From JBPOIC01 sp052034865 (GTDB taxonomy: Bacteria > UBA10199 > JADFYH01): a stretch of DNA of 23,096 nucleotides. Location of the stretch: assembly GCA_052034865.1 (NCBI GenBank), contig JBPOIC010000056.1:1-23096 (forward strand), written 5' to 3'. Made by a program: the position numbers and the translations under genes. This document shows positions 14,977 to 22,611 of the stretch, in pieces (within the stretch, counting starts at the first letter, position 1; each line of letters begins with the position of its first letter). The notes beneath the pieces were generated by a model. It did no database searches and had not been told where the DNA came from. It worked only from the letters and a program-made list of their open reading frames with translations.

Positions 14977-15082
14977 GGATTGCACGCGCCCTTCGTCCGC
15001 CGGAGGTAGATCGCAAAGACGAGTGTGGACGTCATTGAGAGGAGTGAAGCGACCTCCTCCAGAGGCAGACAAGCAGCAATCC
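14977..15082 (+). repeat. ~106 bp dispersed repeat, copy 1 (GGATTGC...GCAATCC ends)
   Basis: This element begins with GGATTGC and ends with GCAATCC, so its ends are 7-bp inverted repeats. It matches the reverse complement of 21249-21355 over its full length, with about nine mismatches and one gap by hand alignment. Inside it is a CGTCATTG...AGGAGTGAAGCGAC stretch of a kind that recurs in intergenic repeats of many environmental bacteria. It has no coding capacity and resembles a miniature inverted-repeat or palindromic intergenic element. Confidence 0.85.
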
Positions 15083-15103
15083 AGTGGTATTTATATTGTC
15101 TAA

Positions 15104-15126
15104 GGAGCGTACACAGCGAACGCCCC
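15104..15126. repeat. palindromic repeat, GGAGCGT...ACGCCCC
   Basis: GGAGCGT (15104-15110) and ACGCCCC (15120-15126) pair with one mismatch around a 9-nt loop containing ACAGCGA. The shape and wording match a class of short dispersed palindromes of the GGGGCGTTCGCTG type. It sits between the larger repeat and the MFS gene. Confidence 0.5.
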
Positions 15127-15223
15127 TACCATAAGATTGTAGCCCGTCCCCCCCGATTGATCTTCCTGCTCTTGCGGCCCTATGTTTGGATTTTAGAGCT
15201 TATCTGGAGGAGGAGAGAAGTCG

Positions 15224-16474
15224 ATGCAAAAAAACAGATCGGAAGGATTAAGACCTTTTGCCTGCTATATCTTTCTGTTTTTTTTGATCTACGCAGCCTT
15301 TGGTTTTCAGTCGCCCTTTTTACCCCGTCTGCTCGAAGAGCGCGGCCTTACGCCCTCAGTGCTTGGATTCTTCCTTTCTGCAGCCACGTGCATGCGTCTT
15401 TTGGCAGCGCCTATGGCAGGTTACCTGGCAGACCGACGTTTTTCAATTGCTTCGATTCTGACCCTGGCCATGGCAAGCAGTGGGGTCTTCTCACTTCTTT
15501 ATCTTTTGCCTGCGCACGGTTTCTTGCTGTTTTTCATACTGACCGGCCACGCCTTTTTACTGGGCCCTGTTGTGCCTCTGGCGGATGCCATGGCAGTCTG
15601 GAGCGCAAAACGAAAACATTTTTCTTATGGGAAGATACGCGGAACAGGATCGGCTGCTTTTATCGCGGGCGTTTTGATTTCGGGCCAGTTCGTAGCAGTG
15701 GCCGGGATTCGATACGTGTTTGTTGCGAATGCGATTCTCGTGCTTTTGGCATCAGCGCTGGTCGCCTATCGGCTGAATCGGGAAGAAGTGGGGCGGGAGT
15801 GTTTTTCCAAAACGGCTTTAGGTCGTGAAACCCTAAAGACCCTGCTTTTACTTTTGCGGATTCCGGTTTTCAGACTTGTCATTTTGATTTCCGGTTTGAT
15901 TCTTGGCAGCCACGCTCTGCACGATGGATTTACGATGATTCGCTGGCACAATGCGGGGCTTTCCCCAAAGGTTTCAAGTTTTTTGTGGTCTCTTACCGTG
16001 GCCTCGGAGGTGGTGATTTTTTTTGTGTTTGGCGAGCCTTTACTAAACCGTTTTGGTCCACGCACTGCGTGTCTGATTTCTCTCAGCGCAGCCCTCCTGC
16101 GCTGGTGTGCGATGGCGATGACAACCTCGGTTTCTATCCTGATTCCCATCCAGCTTCTGCATGGCTTGACCTTCGCCTTGCTCCATCTGACCTGCATGCG
16201 CCTGATCGTCAGAGCCATCCCTGAAGAATTGGCGGGAACAGCCCAAGGGGTTTATTCCACCTTAGGCCCTGGGATTGCTTCGGTGACCCTGACGATTCTA
16301 TCCGGCTTCCTTTATGCCCACTTTGGCCCCGCTGCCTTCTGGTTTATGGCAGGACTGGCAGCAGCCTCTTTTCCAGCAATCTTAAGACTCAAACCTTTAT
16401 TGCTGCTTTACCGACATCCTGAAATTCATAAACTCAGCGAATCTCAAAACCCTTCTTCCAGATCTTCCCTCTAA
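15224..16474 (+). CDS. MFS transporter, phenylpropionate permease (HcaT)-like
   Basis: This is a 416-residue, very hydrophobic protein with about 12 membrane helices, as expected for the major facilitator superfamily. The first helix pair contains FFLIYAAFGFQSPFLPRLLEERGL and is followed by the loop 2-3 signature GYLADRR. The arrangement resembles the MFS_1-like/HcaT group (PF12832), some of which move aromatic acids or sugars; the substrate here is unknown. The start is supported by GGAGGAGGAG about 8 nt upstream. It converges on glpK with a 130-nt gap but no functional link is evident: a glycerol facilitator would be a channel, not an MFS protein. Its leader region contains two repeat elements. 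Confidence 0.88.
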   Translation: MQKNRSEGLRPFACYIFLFFLIYAAFGFQSPFLPRLLEERGLTPSVLGFFLSAATCMRLLAAPMAGYLADRRFSIASILTLAMASSGVFSLLYLLPAHGFLLFFILTGHAFLLGPVVPLADAMAVWSAKRKHFSYGKIRGTGSAAFIAGVLISGQFVAVAGIRYVFVANAILVLLASALVAYRLNREEVGRECFSKTALGRETLKTLLLLLRIPVFRLVILISGLILGSHALHDGFTMIRWHNAGLSPKVSSFLWSLTVASEVVIFFVFGEPLLNRFGPRTACLISLSAALLRWCAMAMTTSVSILIPIQLLHGLTFALLHLTCMRLIVRAIPEELAGTAQGVYSTLGPGIASVTLTILSGFLYAHFGPAAFWFMAGLAAASFPAILRLKPLLLLYRHPEIHKLSESQNPSSRSSL

Positions 16475-16604
16475 AATTTTTCTGAAAAACTGCTTTCATT
16501 TTTCACCGCCGAAACCTCTGTTTTTTTTAACTTTGCTCTCTTTGTAATGAAGGATTCGAGCTTTCCTCTTAAGCCTCCCCCTCGAGCATCAATCCATGGC
16601 TTTT

Positions 16605-18083
16605 TTACGCTCGCGTGACAGCTCGCTTCCACCCCTCCACTTTTTTCTGAACCTCGGCCTTGGATAAAGCAGGATGAAAACGGCGATCTTCTTTCCAGAA
16701 TTTCGAGATCACCTCGGTACTCTTCCACACACCCGTAGCAAGTCCGGCCAGAAAGGCCGCACCGAGGGCGGTCGTTTCAATCATGCGCGGTCGGGAAAGC
16801 GGCGTTTTTAAAATGTCGGATTGAAATTGCATTAAAAAATCATTCGCACAGGCCCCACCATCCACCTTTAGGATCTTCAGTTTTTTCCCCAGATCTTTTG
16901 TCATCGCCTCCAAAATATCGTGCTGTAAAAAGGCCATCCCTTCGAGCGTGGCGCGCGCCAGATGCGCTGCGGTGCTTGCGCGGGTGAGGCCGACAATGCA
17001 CCCACGCGCGTCCGGTCGCCAGTGCGGAGCACCCAGACCCGCCAGGGCAGGCACAAAATACACACCACCATTATCCGGCACTGAGGTCGCCATTGTTTCG
17101 ATCTCCCTCGCCGATTCGATAAGCCCCAGTCCGTCTCGCAACCATTGAACTGCCGCCCCAGCGATAAAGGCCGAGCCTTCGAGGGCGTAGGTCACCTGAT
17201 CTTTTAGCTTCCAGGCCACCGTCGTGAGCATTTTATTTTTGGAAGGAACGATTTTGTTTCCGGTGTTGAGCAGAATGAACGATCCCGTTCCGTACGTGCA
17301 TTTTGCTTCACCCGCGCGAAAACAGGCCTGGCCGAACAAAGCGGATTGCTGATCGCCTGCGATGCCGGCGATGGGAATCCCATCGGGAAGGCCTGGAACA
17401 TTTAGAGTGGTCCCGTAAATCTCGGAAGACGAGGCAATATCGGGAAGCAGGGAGGAAGGAATATTGAAAATCTTTAAAAGCTCCGCATCCCAGCTTAAGG
17501 TTTTCAGATTCATAAGCAAGGTGCGCGAGGCGTTGGAAGGATCGGTCACATGAATTTTCCCGCCCGAAAGGCGATTGACGAGAAAGGTATCGATCGTTCC
17601 AAAAGCCAGCTTGCCTTTTTTGGCCAGGGTTTTTGCCTGTGGGACATGATCGAGTAACCAGCGGATTTTAGTGGCTGAAAAATAAGGGTCCAGCACCAGG
17701 CCTGTTTTTTTGGCGATTTTTTTCTCGAGACCTTTTTTCTTAAGCTGAGCACACAACGGAGCTGTTCGCCGATCTTGCCACACAAGAGCCTTGTGAATGG
17801 GCTTGAGGGTTTCGCGATTCCAGATCAAAGTCGTTTCGCGCTGATTGGTGATGCCTATGCCGGCAATTTGATTTGGATCGGCCTTGCTTGCCTCAAGCAC
17901 TTCCTGAATCGTTTTGACCGTCGATTGCCAGATTTCTTCCGAATCGTGTTCGACCCAACCGGGCTGGGGGTAGTGTTGGGGAAATTCATTATTCTTTTTG
18001 GCCAAGAGATTAAGCTCGCGATCTAAAAGAAGAACGGTCGTGCCAGTGGTGCCCTGATCGATGGAGAGGATGAGGTTTTTCAT
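16605..18083 (-). CDS. glpK: glycerol kinase
   Basis: GlpK phosphorylates glycerol to sn-glycerol 3-phosphate with ATP in the cytoplasm. The 492-residue length is typical. FGGY-kinase motifs are in order: DQGTTGTT (9-16, phosphate binding), GITNQRET (77-84) and WQDRRT (102-107) for glycerol contacts, GIAGDQQSALFGQ with the catalytic aspartate, YGTGSFILLNTG for ATP, and KVDGGACANDFLMQFQSDI near the C-terminus. No glpF or glpD is adjacent, so glycerol enters and is oxidised through genes elsewhere. No clear Shine-Dalgarno precedes the ATG. The upstream gap holds several repeats, so regulation cannot be read from it. Confidence 0.97.
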   Translation of the reverse strand: MKNLILSIDQGTTGTTVLLLDRELNLLAKKNNEFPQHYPQPGWVEHDSEEIWQSTVKTIQEVLEASKADPNQIAGIGITNQRETTLIWNRETLKPIHKALVWQDRRTAPLCAQLKKKGLEKKIAKKTGLVLDPYFSATKIRWLLDHVPQAKTLAKKGKLAFGTIDTFLVNRLSGGKIHVTDPSNASRTLLMNLKTLSWDAELLKIFNIPSSLLPDIASSSEIYGTTLNVPGLPDGIPIAGIAGDQQSALFGQACFRAGEAKCTYGTGSFILLNTGNKIVPSKNKMLTTVAWKLKDQVTYALEGSAFIAGAAVQWLRDGLGLIESAREIETMATSVPDNGGVYFVPALAGLGAPHWRPDARGCIVGLTRASTAAHLARATLEGMAFLQHDILEAMTKDLGKKLKILKVDGGACANDFLMQFQSDILKTPLSRPRMIETTALGAAFLAGLATGVWKSTEVISKFWKEDRRFHPALSKAEVQKKVEGWKRAVTRA

Positions 18084-18197
18084 AGTTCTGGTGCCGTCTG
18101 AAAAGATCTCGTGTCGCAGAGATTTCTCAAGCGGCCATCAAGATTTGGGATTTATAATTTTGTAAAGGATGTCGTTATTGTCTGTCAGGTTGATTTC

Positions 18198-18283
18198 TTG
18201 CGGAACCCAACCCATAGATTGCACTCCGCCTATAGCGGATCATCCTTCGACAGGCCAAGTCCGCCGTAGGAGGATCAGGATGT
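18198..18283. repeat. composite intergenic palindrome with CATCCTTCGACAGGC arm
   Basis: This stretch contains CATCCTTCGACAGGC (18241-18255) and, after 19 other bases, TCAGGATG. Together these two pieces read as a common dispersed palindrome, CATCCTTCGACAGGC-TCAGGATG, interrupted by about 19 bp with CCGCCGTAGGAGGA. A TCCGCCTATAGCGGA hairpin lies just before it (18226-18240). The layout suggests one repeat inserted in another or an internal expansion. Confidence 0.45.
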
Positions 18284-18288
18284 ACCAT

Positions 18289-18315
18289 CTGTATTCTGTA
18301 TTCTGTATTCTGTAT
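18289..18315 (+). repeat. 7-bp tandem repeat (CTGTATT, nearly four units)
   Basis: CTGTATT is repeated three times in direct tandem and followed by CTGTAT. It is non-coding. A tract of this type can change copy number by slippage. Confidence 0.7.
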
Positions 18316-18328
18316 CTGATTGTTTTGA

Positions 18329-18375
18329 TTCCCCTCCTTTGGAGGAGGGCCCATCAGGGCGGGGTGGTTGTCTGG
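18329..18375. repeat. GC-rich palindromic intergenic repeat
   Basis: CCCCTCC (18331-18337) pairs with GGAGGAGGG (18341-18349) around TTT, followed by CCATCAGGGCGGGGTGGTTG. This wording matches a palindromic repeat type found between genes in many environmental bacteria (from memory, not searched). It may also form a hairpin 3' of the esterase gene. Confidence 0.5.
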
Positions 18376-18410
18376 AAAATTGGATTCAAGGTTTTCTTCT
18401 AAATTTTATT

Positions 18411-19145
18411 TCAGGACTTCTTTTTCTGAAGCCTTGAAACAAACTCCAAAATAACCTCAAACACCTTTTTAGCCTCCAGATCCTGCATCATTTCATGACC
18501 GGATTTCTCAAACCACTGGAGAGTTTTGTCCTTTGAAGAGGCTTTTTCGTAAATCGACGTCGCGCTTTTCGGATCGATTACCTGATCTTTTTTCGAATGC
18601 AAAACCAGCAGGGGCACTTTCAGTTTTTTAAGATCGTGATCGATTTTTTTGGAAAGCTTGAAAAGCGAGGTAAAAGTGGCGGTCGGAAACCAGGAGTAAT
18701 TTTTACTCTGTTTGGCGATTATGGGATCTATAAATCCTTTGGGACTCGGCCAGTAGGGAATGAGGCGGCTCAAGAGCGACACATAAGGCGCCAGGGGATT
18801 CTTGAATTTCAAGGCCGCGGCCACACTCACCACACCTGCCACACATTCCGGGTGATGGATTCCCAGTTTTAAGGCAATCAACCCCCCCATCGACAATCCA
18901 ACCACCACTACCTTATCGACCGTTTGGGCAAGCTTAAGAAGGGCCTTTTCGGCATCGGCGTACCAATCTTCATCCGTTACCCCAACCAAATCGCGAAAAC
19001 GGGTCCCATGACCCCTTAAAACTGGAAATTGATATTTCAAATGGTGTTTTTTAAGGTAAGGTTTGATTCCTTCAACGGTTTTTAAATGCCCAGTAAAACC
19101 ATGAAGAACTAATACACCCCACCGTGGATTTGAGGATTTTGGCAT
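18411..19145 (-). CDS. alpha/beta hydrolase, carboxylesterase/monoacylglycerol lipase type
   Basis: This 244-residue cytoplasmic protein has the compact Est30-like layout. The oxyanion segment is VLHGFTG (13-19), the nucleophile Ser85 lies in GLSMGG (83-88), the acid is probably Asp187 in LHSKKDQVIDP, and the base is His217 in KSGHEMMQD. A cap region (about 115-170) is rich in aromatic residues. Relatives hydrolyse short to medium acyl esters or monoacylglycerols. The true substrate is not visible from sequence. No signal peptide is present. The start is supported by CAGGAG about 8 nt upstream. Its distance from glpK (327 bases with repeats) argues against one operon, although glycerol released by a lipase and glycerol kinase would make biochemical sense together (inference). 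Confidence 0.9.
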   Translation of the reverse strand: MPKSSNPRWGVLVLHGFTGHLKTVEGIKPYLKKHHLKYQFPVLRGHGTRFRDLVGVTDEDWYADAEKALLKLAQTVDKVVVVGLSMGGLIALKLGIHHPECVAGVVSVAAALKFKNPLAPYVSLLSRLIPYWPSPKGFIDPIIAKQSKNYSWFPTATFTSLFKLSKKIDHDLKKLKVPLLVLHSKKDQVIDPKSATSIYEKASSKDKTLQWFEKSGHEMMQDLEAKKVFEVILEFVSRLQKKKS

Positions 19146-19250
19146 GGATGAACTCCTGAAATTAAAAGATGGTTGAGAGAAGGCTTAACAGCCTGCCAAA
19201 AAACTCCCATAGCCATCAAGAATTGGATTTTGATATAGGACACAGTCTCT

Positions 19251-20501
19251 ATGGATATTACGTTTCCCCCTTATCTTGAGAACATACTCAAGGGCTACCT
19301 GAAACAGACTTTTTATGCTGACAGCAAACGGGCCGTCTTTTCTGCCCGTGAGTTTGGACCTCAGGATTTGAAGTATTTTTCGGAGGGTGCCAAAACCCTT
19401 TCCGATCTTTTCACTTCTGAACGGAGCACCCTCGCTGCCAATTACTTAAATGATAAAAAACTAAGAGCGGGCTACCTTCTTTATTTTCTTCCTTTGAATT
19501 TTTGCAAGGTTCAATCGGTTCTTAAAAAACTCCCTCTGGCTTTTTTCCATCAATCCAAAATCAGGATTTTAGACATGGGTTGTGGCCCGGGCACCTTCAC
19601 GCTTGCCCTCATGGACGCTGTTTTTTCCTTGCATGCCAAGGATCCCAAGGCCTGTCATCACATAGAAATTTTATCTCTTGATCAAAACTATCATGCCTTA
19701 AAAGATGCCCAGGCCCTGCACGAAGAAATGCTGAAGCACTACCGGAAAAAAAATCCGAATGTAAAGATGACCTTCATTTCACGCACCTTCGATTTAAGGC
19801 GCGGAAAACCTGATACCCTGCTTAAAAATGATCAGTACGACCTCATCGTGGCCGCTAATTTTTTCAATGAATGGGTGAGCGCAAAAGCAGAAGAAAAAGG
19901 GAAGTTTTTAGAAAAAATCTATGATCGTCATTTGTCCAAAGAGGGATATCTAATCCTTATGGAACCGGCATTGCAGCGCTCCACCCGCGAACTGATGCTC
20001 CTACGAGATCAAATCATTTCAAAAAAATCGCTTAAGGTTTTTGCCCCCTGTCTTCATCAGAATTCCTGCCCGATGCTGCAGGCCTCCGGACGCGACTGGT
20101 GCCATTTCTACATTTCCTGGAAAGAGCCGGACTTCATGCTAAAGCTCGACAAATTGACCAAAAACAAAAACGATTTTCTGAAATGCTCTTACATGATTTT
20201 TACTTCGAAAGATCGCTCAGAATTGACCCAAATTCCCACAAAACACGATCCTCACCGCATTTACCGCGCTATCAGCAACCTCATGAAGACCCGTGGAAAG
20301 GCCGAACTTGTAATTTGCGGTCCTGCCGGACGGTGGCACCTCACACGACTGGATAAAGAAAAAAGTGAGTCCAATCGGGCTCTTGACCAAATTCAGCGCG
20401 GCGATTTTCTCTGGGTTGAAAAGCTCGGAGCCCGATCCTTTCAGGCAGAAGGCGAGCTACGAATTGAAAAAGCAGATGCGATTGGAGTAGTGAGAACTTA
20501 A
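19251..20501 (+). CDS. Rsm22-like methyltransferase with four-cysteine cluster
   Basis: This 416-residue protein matches the layout of the Rsm22/METTL17 family (PF09243), known mainly as mitochondrial small-subunit ribosome assembly factors with a methyltransferase fold. The SAM-binding motif is DMGCGPG (108-114), followed by LSLDQN (141-146) and LIVAANFFNEW (198-208). MEPALQRSTRELMLLRDQI (237-255) is a family signature. Four cysteines (Cys267, Cys273, Cys284, Cys312) lie in APCLHQNSCPM, DWCHFY and KCSYMIF segments. In the mitochondrial proteins the equivalent residues bind a 4Fe-4S cluster. It is probably cytoplasmic and acts on the ribosome (inference). The gene diverges from the esterase gene across a 105-base gap. 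No clear Shine-Dalgarno or promoter is evident. Confidence 0.87.
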   Translation: MDITFPPYLENILKGYLKQTFYADSKRAVFSAREFGPQDLKYFSEGAKTLSDLFTSERSTLAANYLNDKKLRAGYLLYFLPLNFCKVQSVLKKLPLAFFHQSKIRILDMGCGPGTFTLALMDAVFSLHAKDPKACHHIEILSLDQNYHALKDAQALHEEMLKHYRKKNPNVKMTFISRTFDLRRGKPDTLLKNDQYDLIVAANFFNEWVSAKAEEKGKFLEKIYDRHLSKEGYLILMEPALQRSTRELMLLRDQIISKKSLKVFAPCLHQNSCPMLQASGRDWCHFYISWKEPDFMLKLDKLTKNKNDFLKCSYMIFTSKDRSELTQIPTKHDPHRIYRAISNLMKTRGKAELVICGPAGRWHLTRLDKEKSESNRALDQIQRGDFLWVEKLGARSFQAEGELRIEKADAIGVVRT

Positions 20502-20529
20502 TAAGGTGTTGAGACTTCCTCACCTGTCC

Positions 20530-20552
20530 AGGATAGCCATCCTTTAAGTTTT
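20530..20552 (+). terminator. possible terminator after the Rsm22-like gene
   Basis: AGGAT (20530-20534) pairs with ATCCT (20539-20543) around AGCC, followed by TTAAGTTTTTT. The stem is only 5 bp, so the call rests mostly on the T tract. Confidence 0.4.
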
Positions 20553-20622
20553 TTGGTCTTTCAATAAACCTGTAAAACAAGAACCTTGAATCCACACAAC
20601 CTACAGCAAAGGAGTTTCCCAC

Positions 20623-21207
20623 ATGATGAAGCGCAAATTTTTTTATCTCTCAATCCTGATCTCGTTTTTCACCCTTTTGAGTGCACACTTGTTCGCACTC
20701 GATCCCGTCGCTCCCGTCTCAGAACGCAAATTTGGTTTTCTCCAGGTTCACTCCCCGCTTCCGGAATCCGATATCTGCACCGTCACAAACCCCACCACAG
20801 GATTTAGCCAAACCTTCAAACCCGGTGAAACCATTAAAATTCCGGTGGGCGAATATTCACTCAACGTCAAACTCCAGCACAACGAATGGTCCAGCCCAGC
20901 CATTATCCAACCTACCGAACGCACCGATATTTTCGTGACAGGTTATGGAAACCTCAAGGTCACGGCGGCCAATCCCACTACTACCAGCATCGAAGTTTAT
21001 TCCCAGGATGGACGACTCATCACTCAATTTGCACCCAATGGTCCTCAAACCCTTCCCACGGGAACCTATAATTTAAAGATCAAGATCGGAAATTCTACCG
21101 CTCAGCAGGAGGGTGTGGTGATCATCACAAACACTACCCGCGAGATCATGGTTTCTACTGAAGAAGTTCCAGTGGAGAAGATCTCTAAGAAGAACAAGAA
21201 ACATTGA
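20623..21207 (+). CDS. secreted protein with two tandem PEGA-like beta units
   Basis: A signal peptide (about 1-25, basic start, hydrophobic core, SAHLFA before LDP) sends this 194-residue protein out of the cytoplasm. The mature part is two copies of one ~70-residue unit, 37-105 and 108-177. They share the pattern aromatic-G-x-L-x-V, a P about eight residues later, F near the middle, a [IL]PxGxY-[SN]-L turn (IPVGEYSL and LPTGTYNL), and a closing I-x-V strand. This is the style of PEGA surface domains. The tail is lysine-rich (KKNKKH). The start at 20623 is supported by AAAGGAG 8 nt upstream, and ATGATG leaves a one-codon ambiguity. It is a stand-alone gene of unknown role, probably surface or periplasmic. 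Confidence 0.8.
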   Translation: MMKRKFFYLSILISFFTLLSAHLFALDPVAPVSERKFGFLQVHSPLPESDICTVTNPTTGFSQTFKPGETIKIPVGEYSLNVKLQHNEWSSPAIIQPTERTDIFVTGYGNLKVTAANPTTTSIEVYSQDGRLITQFAPNGPQTLPTGTYNLKIKIGNSTAQQEGVVIITNTTREIMVSTEEVPVEKISKKNKKH

Positions 21208-21248
21208 GGGCAATGGGAGGTGAAGGTAGAAGATAGAATTCAGAAGCT

Positions 21249-21355
21249 GGATTGCTGCTTGTCCGCCTCTGGAGGACGTCGCTTCACTCCTCGCAATGAC
21301 GCCCACACTCGTCTTTGCGATCCGCCCCCGGCGGACGAAGGCAGCGTGGCAATCC
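21249..21355 (-). repeat. ~106 bp dispersed repeat, copy 2 (inverted relative to copy 1)
   Basis: The same element as at 14977-15082, in the opposite orientation, with the same GGATTGC and GCAATCC ends. It lies in the convergent gap between the PEGA-like gene (plus) and the pseudouridine synthase gene (minus). The two copies differ at about ten positions of 107, spread along the element. Confidence 0.85.
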
Positions 21356-21417
21356 AGCAGGGGAAAAGGCGTGAGGGAAAAAAGACATAAGTAAAAATTT
21401 AATGCCATTAAACCGTA

Positions 21418-21439
21418 CGGGCAAGGCATGCCTCGCCCG
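21418..21439. repeat. palindromic repeat centred on GGCATGCC
   Basis: CGGGC (21418-21422) and GCCCG (21435-21439) flank AAGGCATGCCTC, whose centre GGCATGCC is itself a perfect palindrome. The whole is a 22-bp palindrome with one mismatched position pair. It matches the GGCGAGGCATGCCTCGCC type of dispersed repeat. It ends 27 bp from the pseudouridine synthase stop and could act as a bidirectional 3' hairpin. Confidence 0.55.
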
Positions 21440-21465
21440 CGCCGTCTTTGCGGGTGAATTTCACC

Positions 21466-22611
21466 TCACATCTTCTTTTCTGTCCATTCGACAAATTTCT
21501 TTGGCGGCTTGGATTTAAAAATCATTTTTTTATGAAGGGTCGGATGGAAGAACCCAAGTTCGGCAGCATGCAAGGCGATGGCCGAAGAAGGGGTGGTGTT
21601 CTTTCCATATACCGAATCACCCACGATCGGGTGACCGATGGCCGCCAGATGCGCGCGAACCTGATGGGTTCGCCCGGTTTTAAGCTCCACTCGAAGTAGA
21701 GAATGATGGGGATAGCGTTGCAGGAGATAATACTCTGTTCGAGCCTCTTTCGCCCCGGCCTCCACACTTCCGGGCGTCATCTTTTTTCCCTTGGCATGAG
21801 AATTCTTCACTAAGGGGATTTCTATTTTCCCCTGTTCTTTCATCACCTTTCCTTCCACCAATGCCAGGTAGCGCCTTTGAATTCGGTGCTCCTTAAAATC
21901 CTTAAGCAAAGACTCGGCAGCCTTGGATTTTCCATACACCATCAACCCCGAAGTTTCCCGATCGAGACGATGAAGTTTTAAAAGATAAGGATGGGTGATT
22001 TGGGGATGAGCGCGCTTGAGATATTGATAGACGATTTCTGGAAGCGCGGGTTTGAGAGAGGCAGGGGTCGCCTCTGATAAAATACCGGCGTCTTTTTCAA
22101 CCACAAGCACCGTTTCATCTTCATAAATCACTTTTAAAAAATAATTTTTTGCCGCCTCGGATTGCAGTCCAGCCTCGACTCCTCCTTCCACACGTACTTC
22201 TTCGCTTTTCTTAAGCTCCCAGGAAGCAATAATGACCTTGCGGCCATTGACAGACACACGACCTTCGTCCAACCATCGTTTCACTTGTTTGCGCGAAGTT
22301 TTGGCGACCTCTTTTAAAAAGAGATCAAGACGAATCGCCGATTGCGAGACCCGAAACAGGCGGTCGGAAGGTGCGGCAGGCGGTAAAGATTCGGCAGGAC
22401 GCATGGGTTTTTCCAGCGAAGTTTTTAAAGGGCGGGCAGGTCGGCGCGGGGCATTGGTAAAATATTCAATTTTTTGGCGTCCTCCTCGAAGGCTTTGTTT
22501 GGATTTTGATTTTAAAGAGGGCCCCGCCGAAGAATGTGGCGATGAGTTTCGCCGGCTTTTCTGAGAACTTTTTGAACGTGAAGGGCTAAAACTTCTGGAG
22601 GATTTTTGCAT
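21466..22611 (-). CDS. RluA-family pseudouridine synthase with basic N-terminal extension
   Basis: This enzyme isomerises uridine to pseudouridine in RNA, probably 23S rRNA. An S4 RNA-binding domain covers about 92-145 (IRLDLFLKEVAKTSRKQVKR). The catalytic domain has HRLDRETSG (214-222) with catalytic Asp217, then TGRTHQVRAHL and HPIVGDSVYG, the standard family order. The first ~85 residues are a serine-, lysine- and arginine-rich, probably disordered extension. The given ATG has no visible Shine-Dalgarno and overlaps the start codon of the divergent gshB gene, so translation could instead begin at Met70. Which rRNA position is modified cannot be told from sequence. Confidence 0.9.
   Translation of the reverse strand: MQKSSRSFSPSRSKSSQKSRRNSSPHSSAGPSLKSKSKQSLRGGRQKIEYFTNAPRRPARPLKTSLEKPMRPAESLPPAAPSDRLFRVSQSAIRLDLFLKEVAKTSRKQVKRWLDEGRVSVNGRKVIIASWELKKSEEVRVEGGVEAGLQSEAAKNYFLKVIYEDETVLVVEKDAGILSEATPASLKPALPEIVYQYLKRAHPQITHPYLLKLHRLDRETSGLMVYGKSKAAESLLKDFKEHRIQRRYLALVEGKVMKEQGKIEIPLVKNSHAKGKKMTPGSVEAGAKEARTEYYLLQRYPHHSLLRVELKTGRTHQVRAHLAAIGHPIVGDSVYGKNTTPSSAIALHAAELGFFHPTLHKKMIFKSKPPKKFVEWTEKKM

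Larger units (their letters stand above)
18084..18410. other. 327-base gap filled with short repeats
   Basis: No gene is present. From left to right it holds a small inverted repeat ATCTC...GAGAT (18106-18123) just upstream of glpK, a composite palindromic segment (about 18198-18283), a 7-bp tandem repeat (18289-18315) and a GC-rich inverted repeat (about 18329-18375). The glpK promoter must lie at its left end, but I see no clear boxes. Confidence 0.6.

Noticed and set aside
14977..15126. CRISPR or insertion sequence
   Set aside because: The repeats are not regularly spaced and have no spacers. No transposase is encoded nearby and the element has no coding capacity.
15025..15828. 267-codon plus-strand frame overlapping the MFS gene
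   Set aside because: It starts inside the dispersed repeat and runs through the MFS gene in the wrong frame, with cysteine- and arginine-rich nonsense composition.
16475..16604. Terminator between the convergent MFS and glpK genes
   Set aside because: There are T runs and a weak ATTTTTC/GAAAAA fold, but no stem strong enough to support a call.
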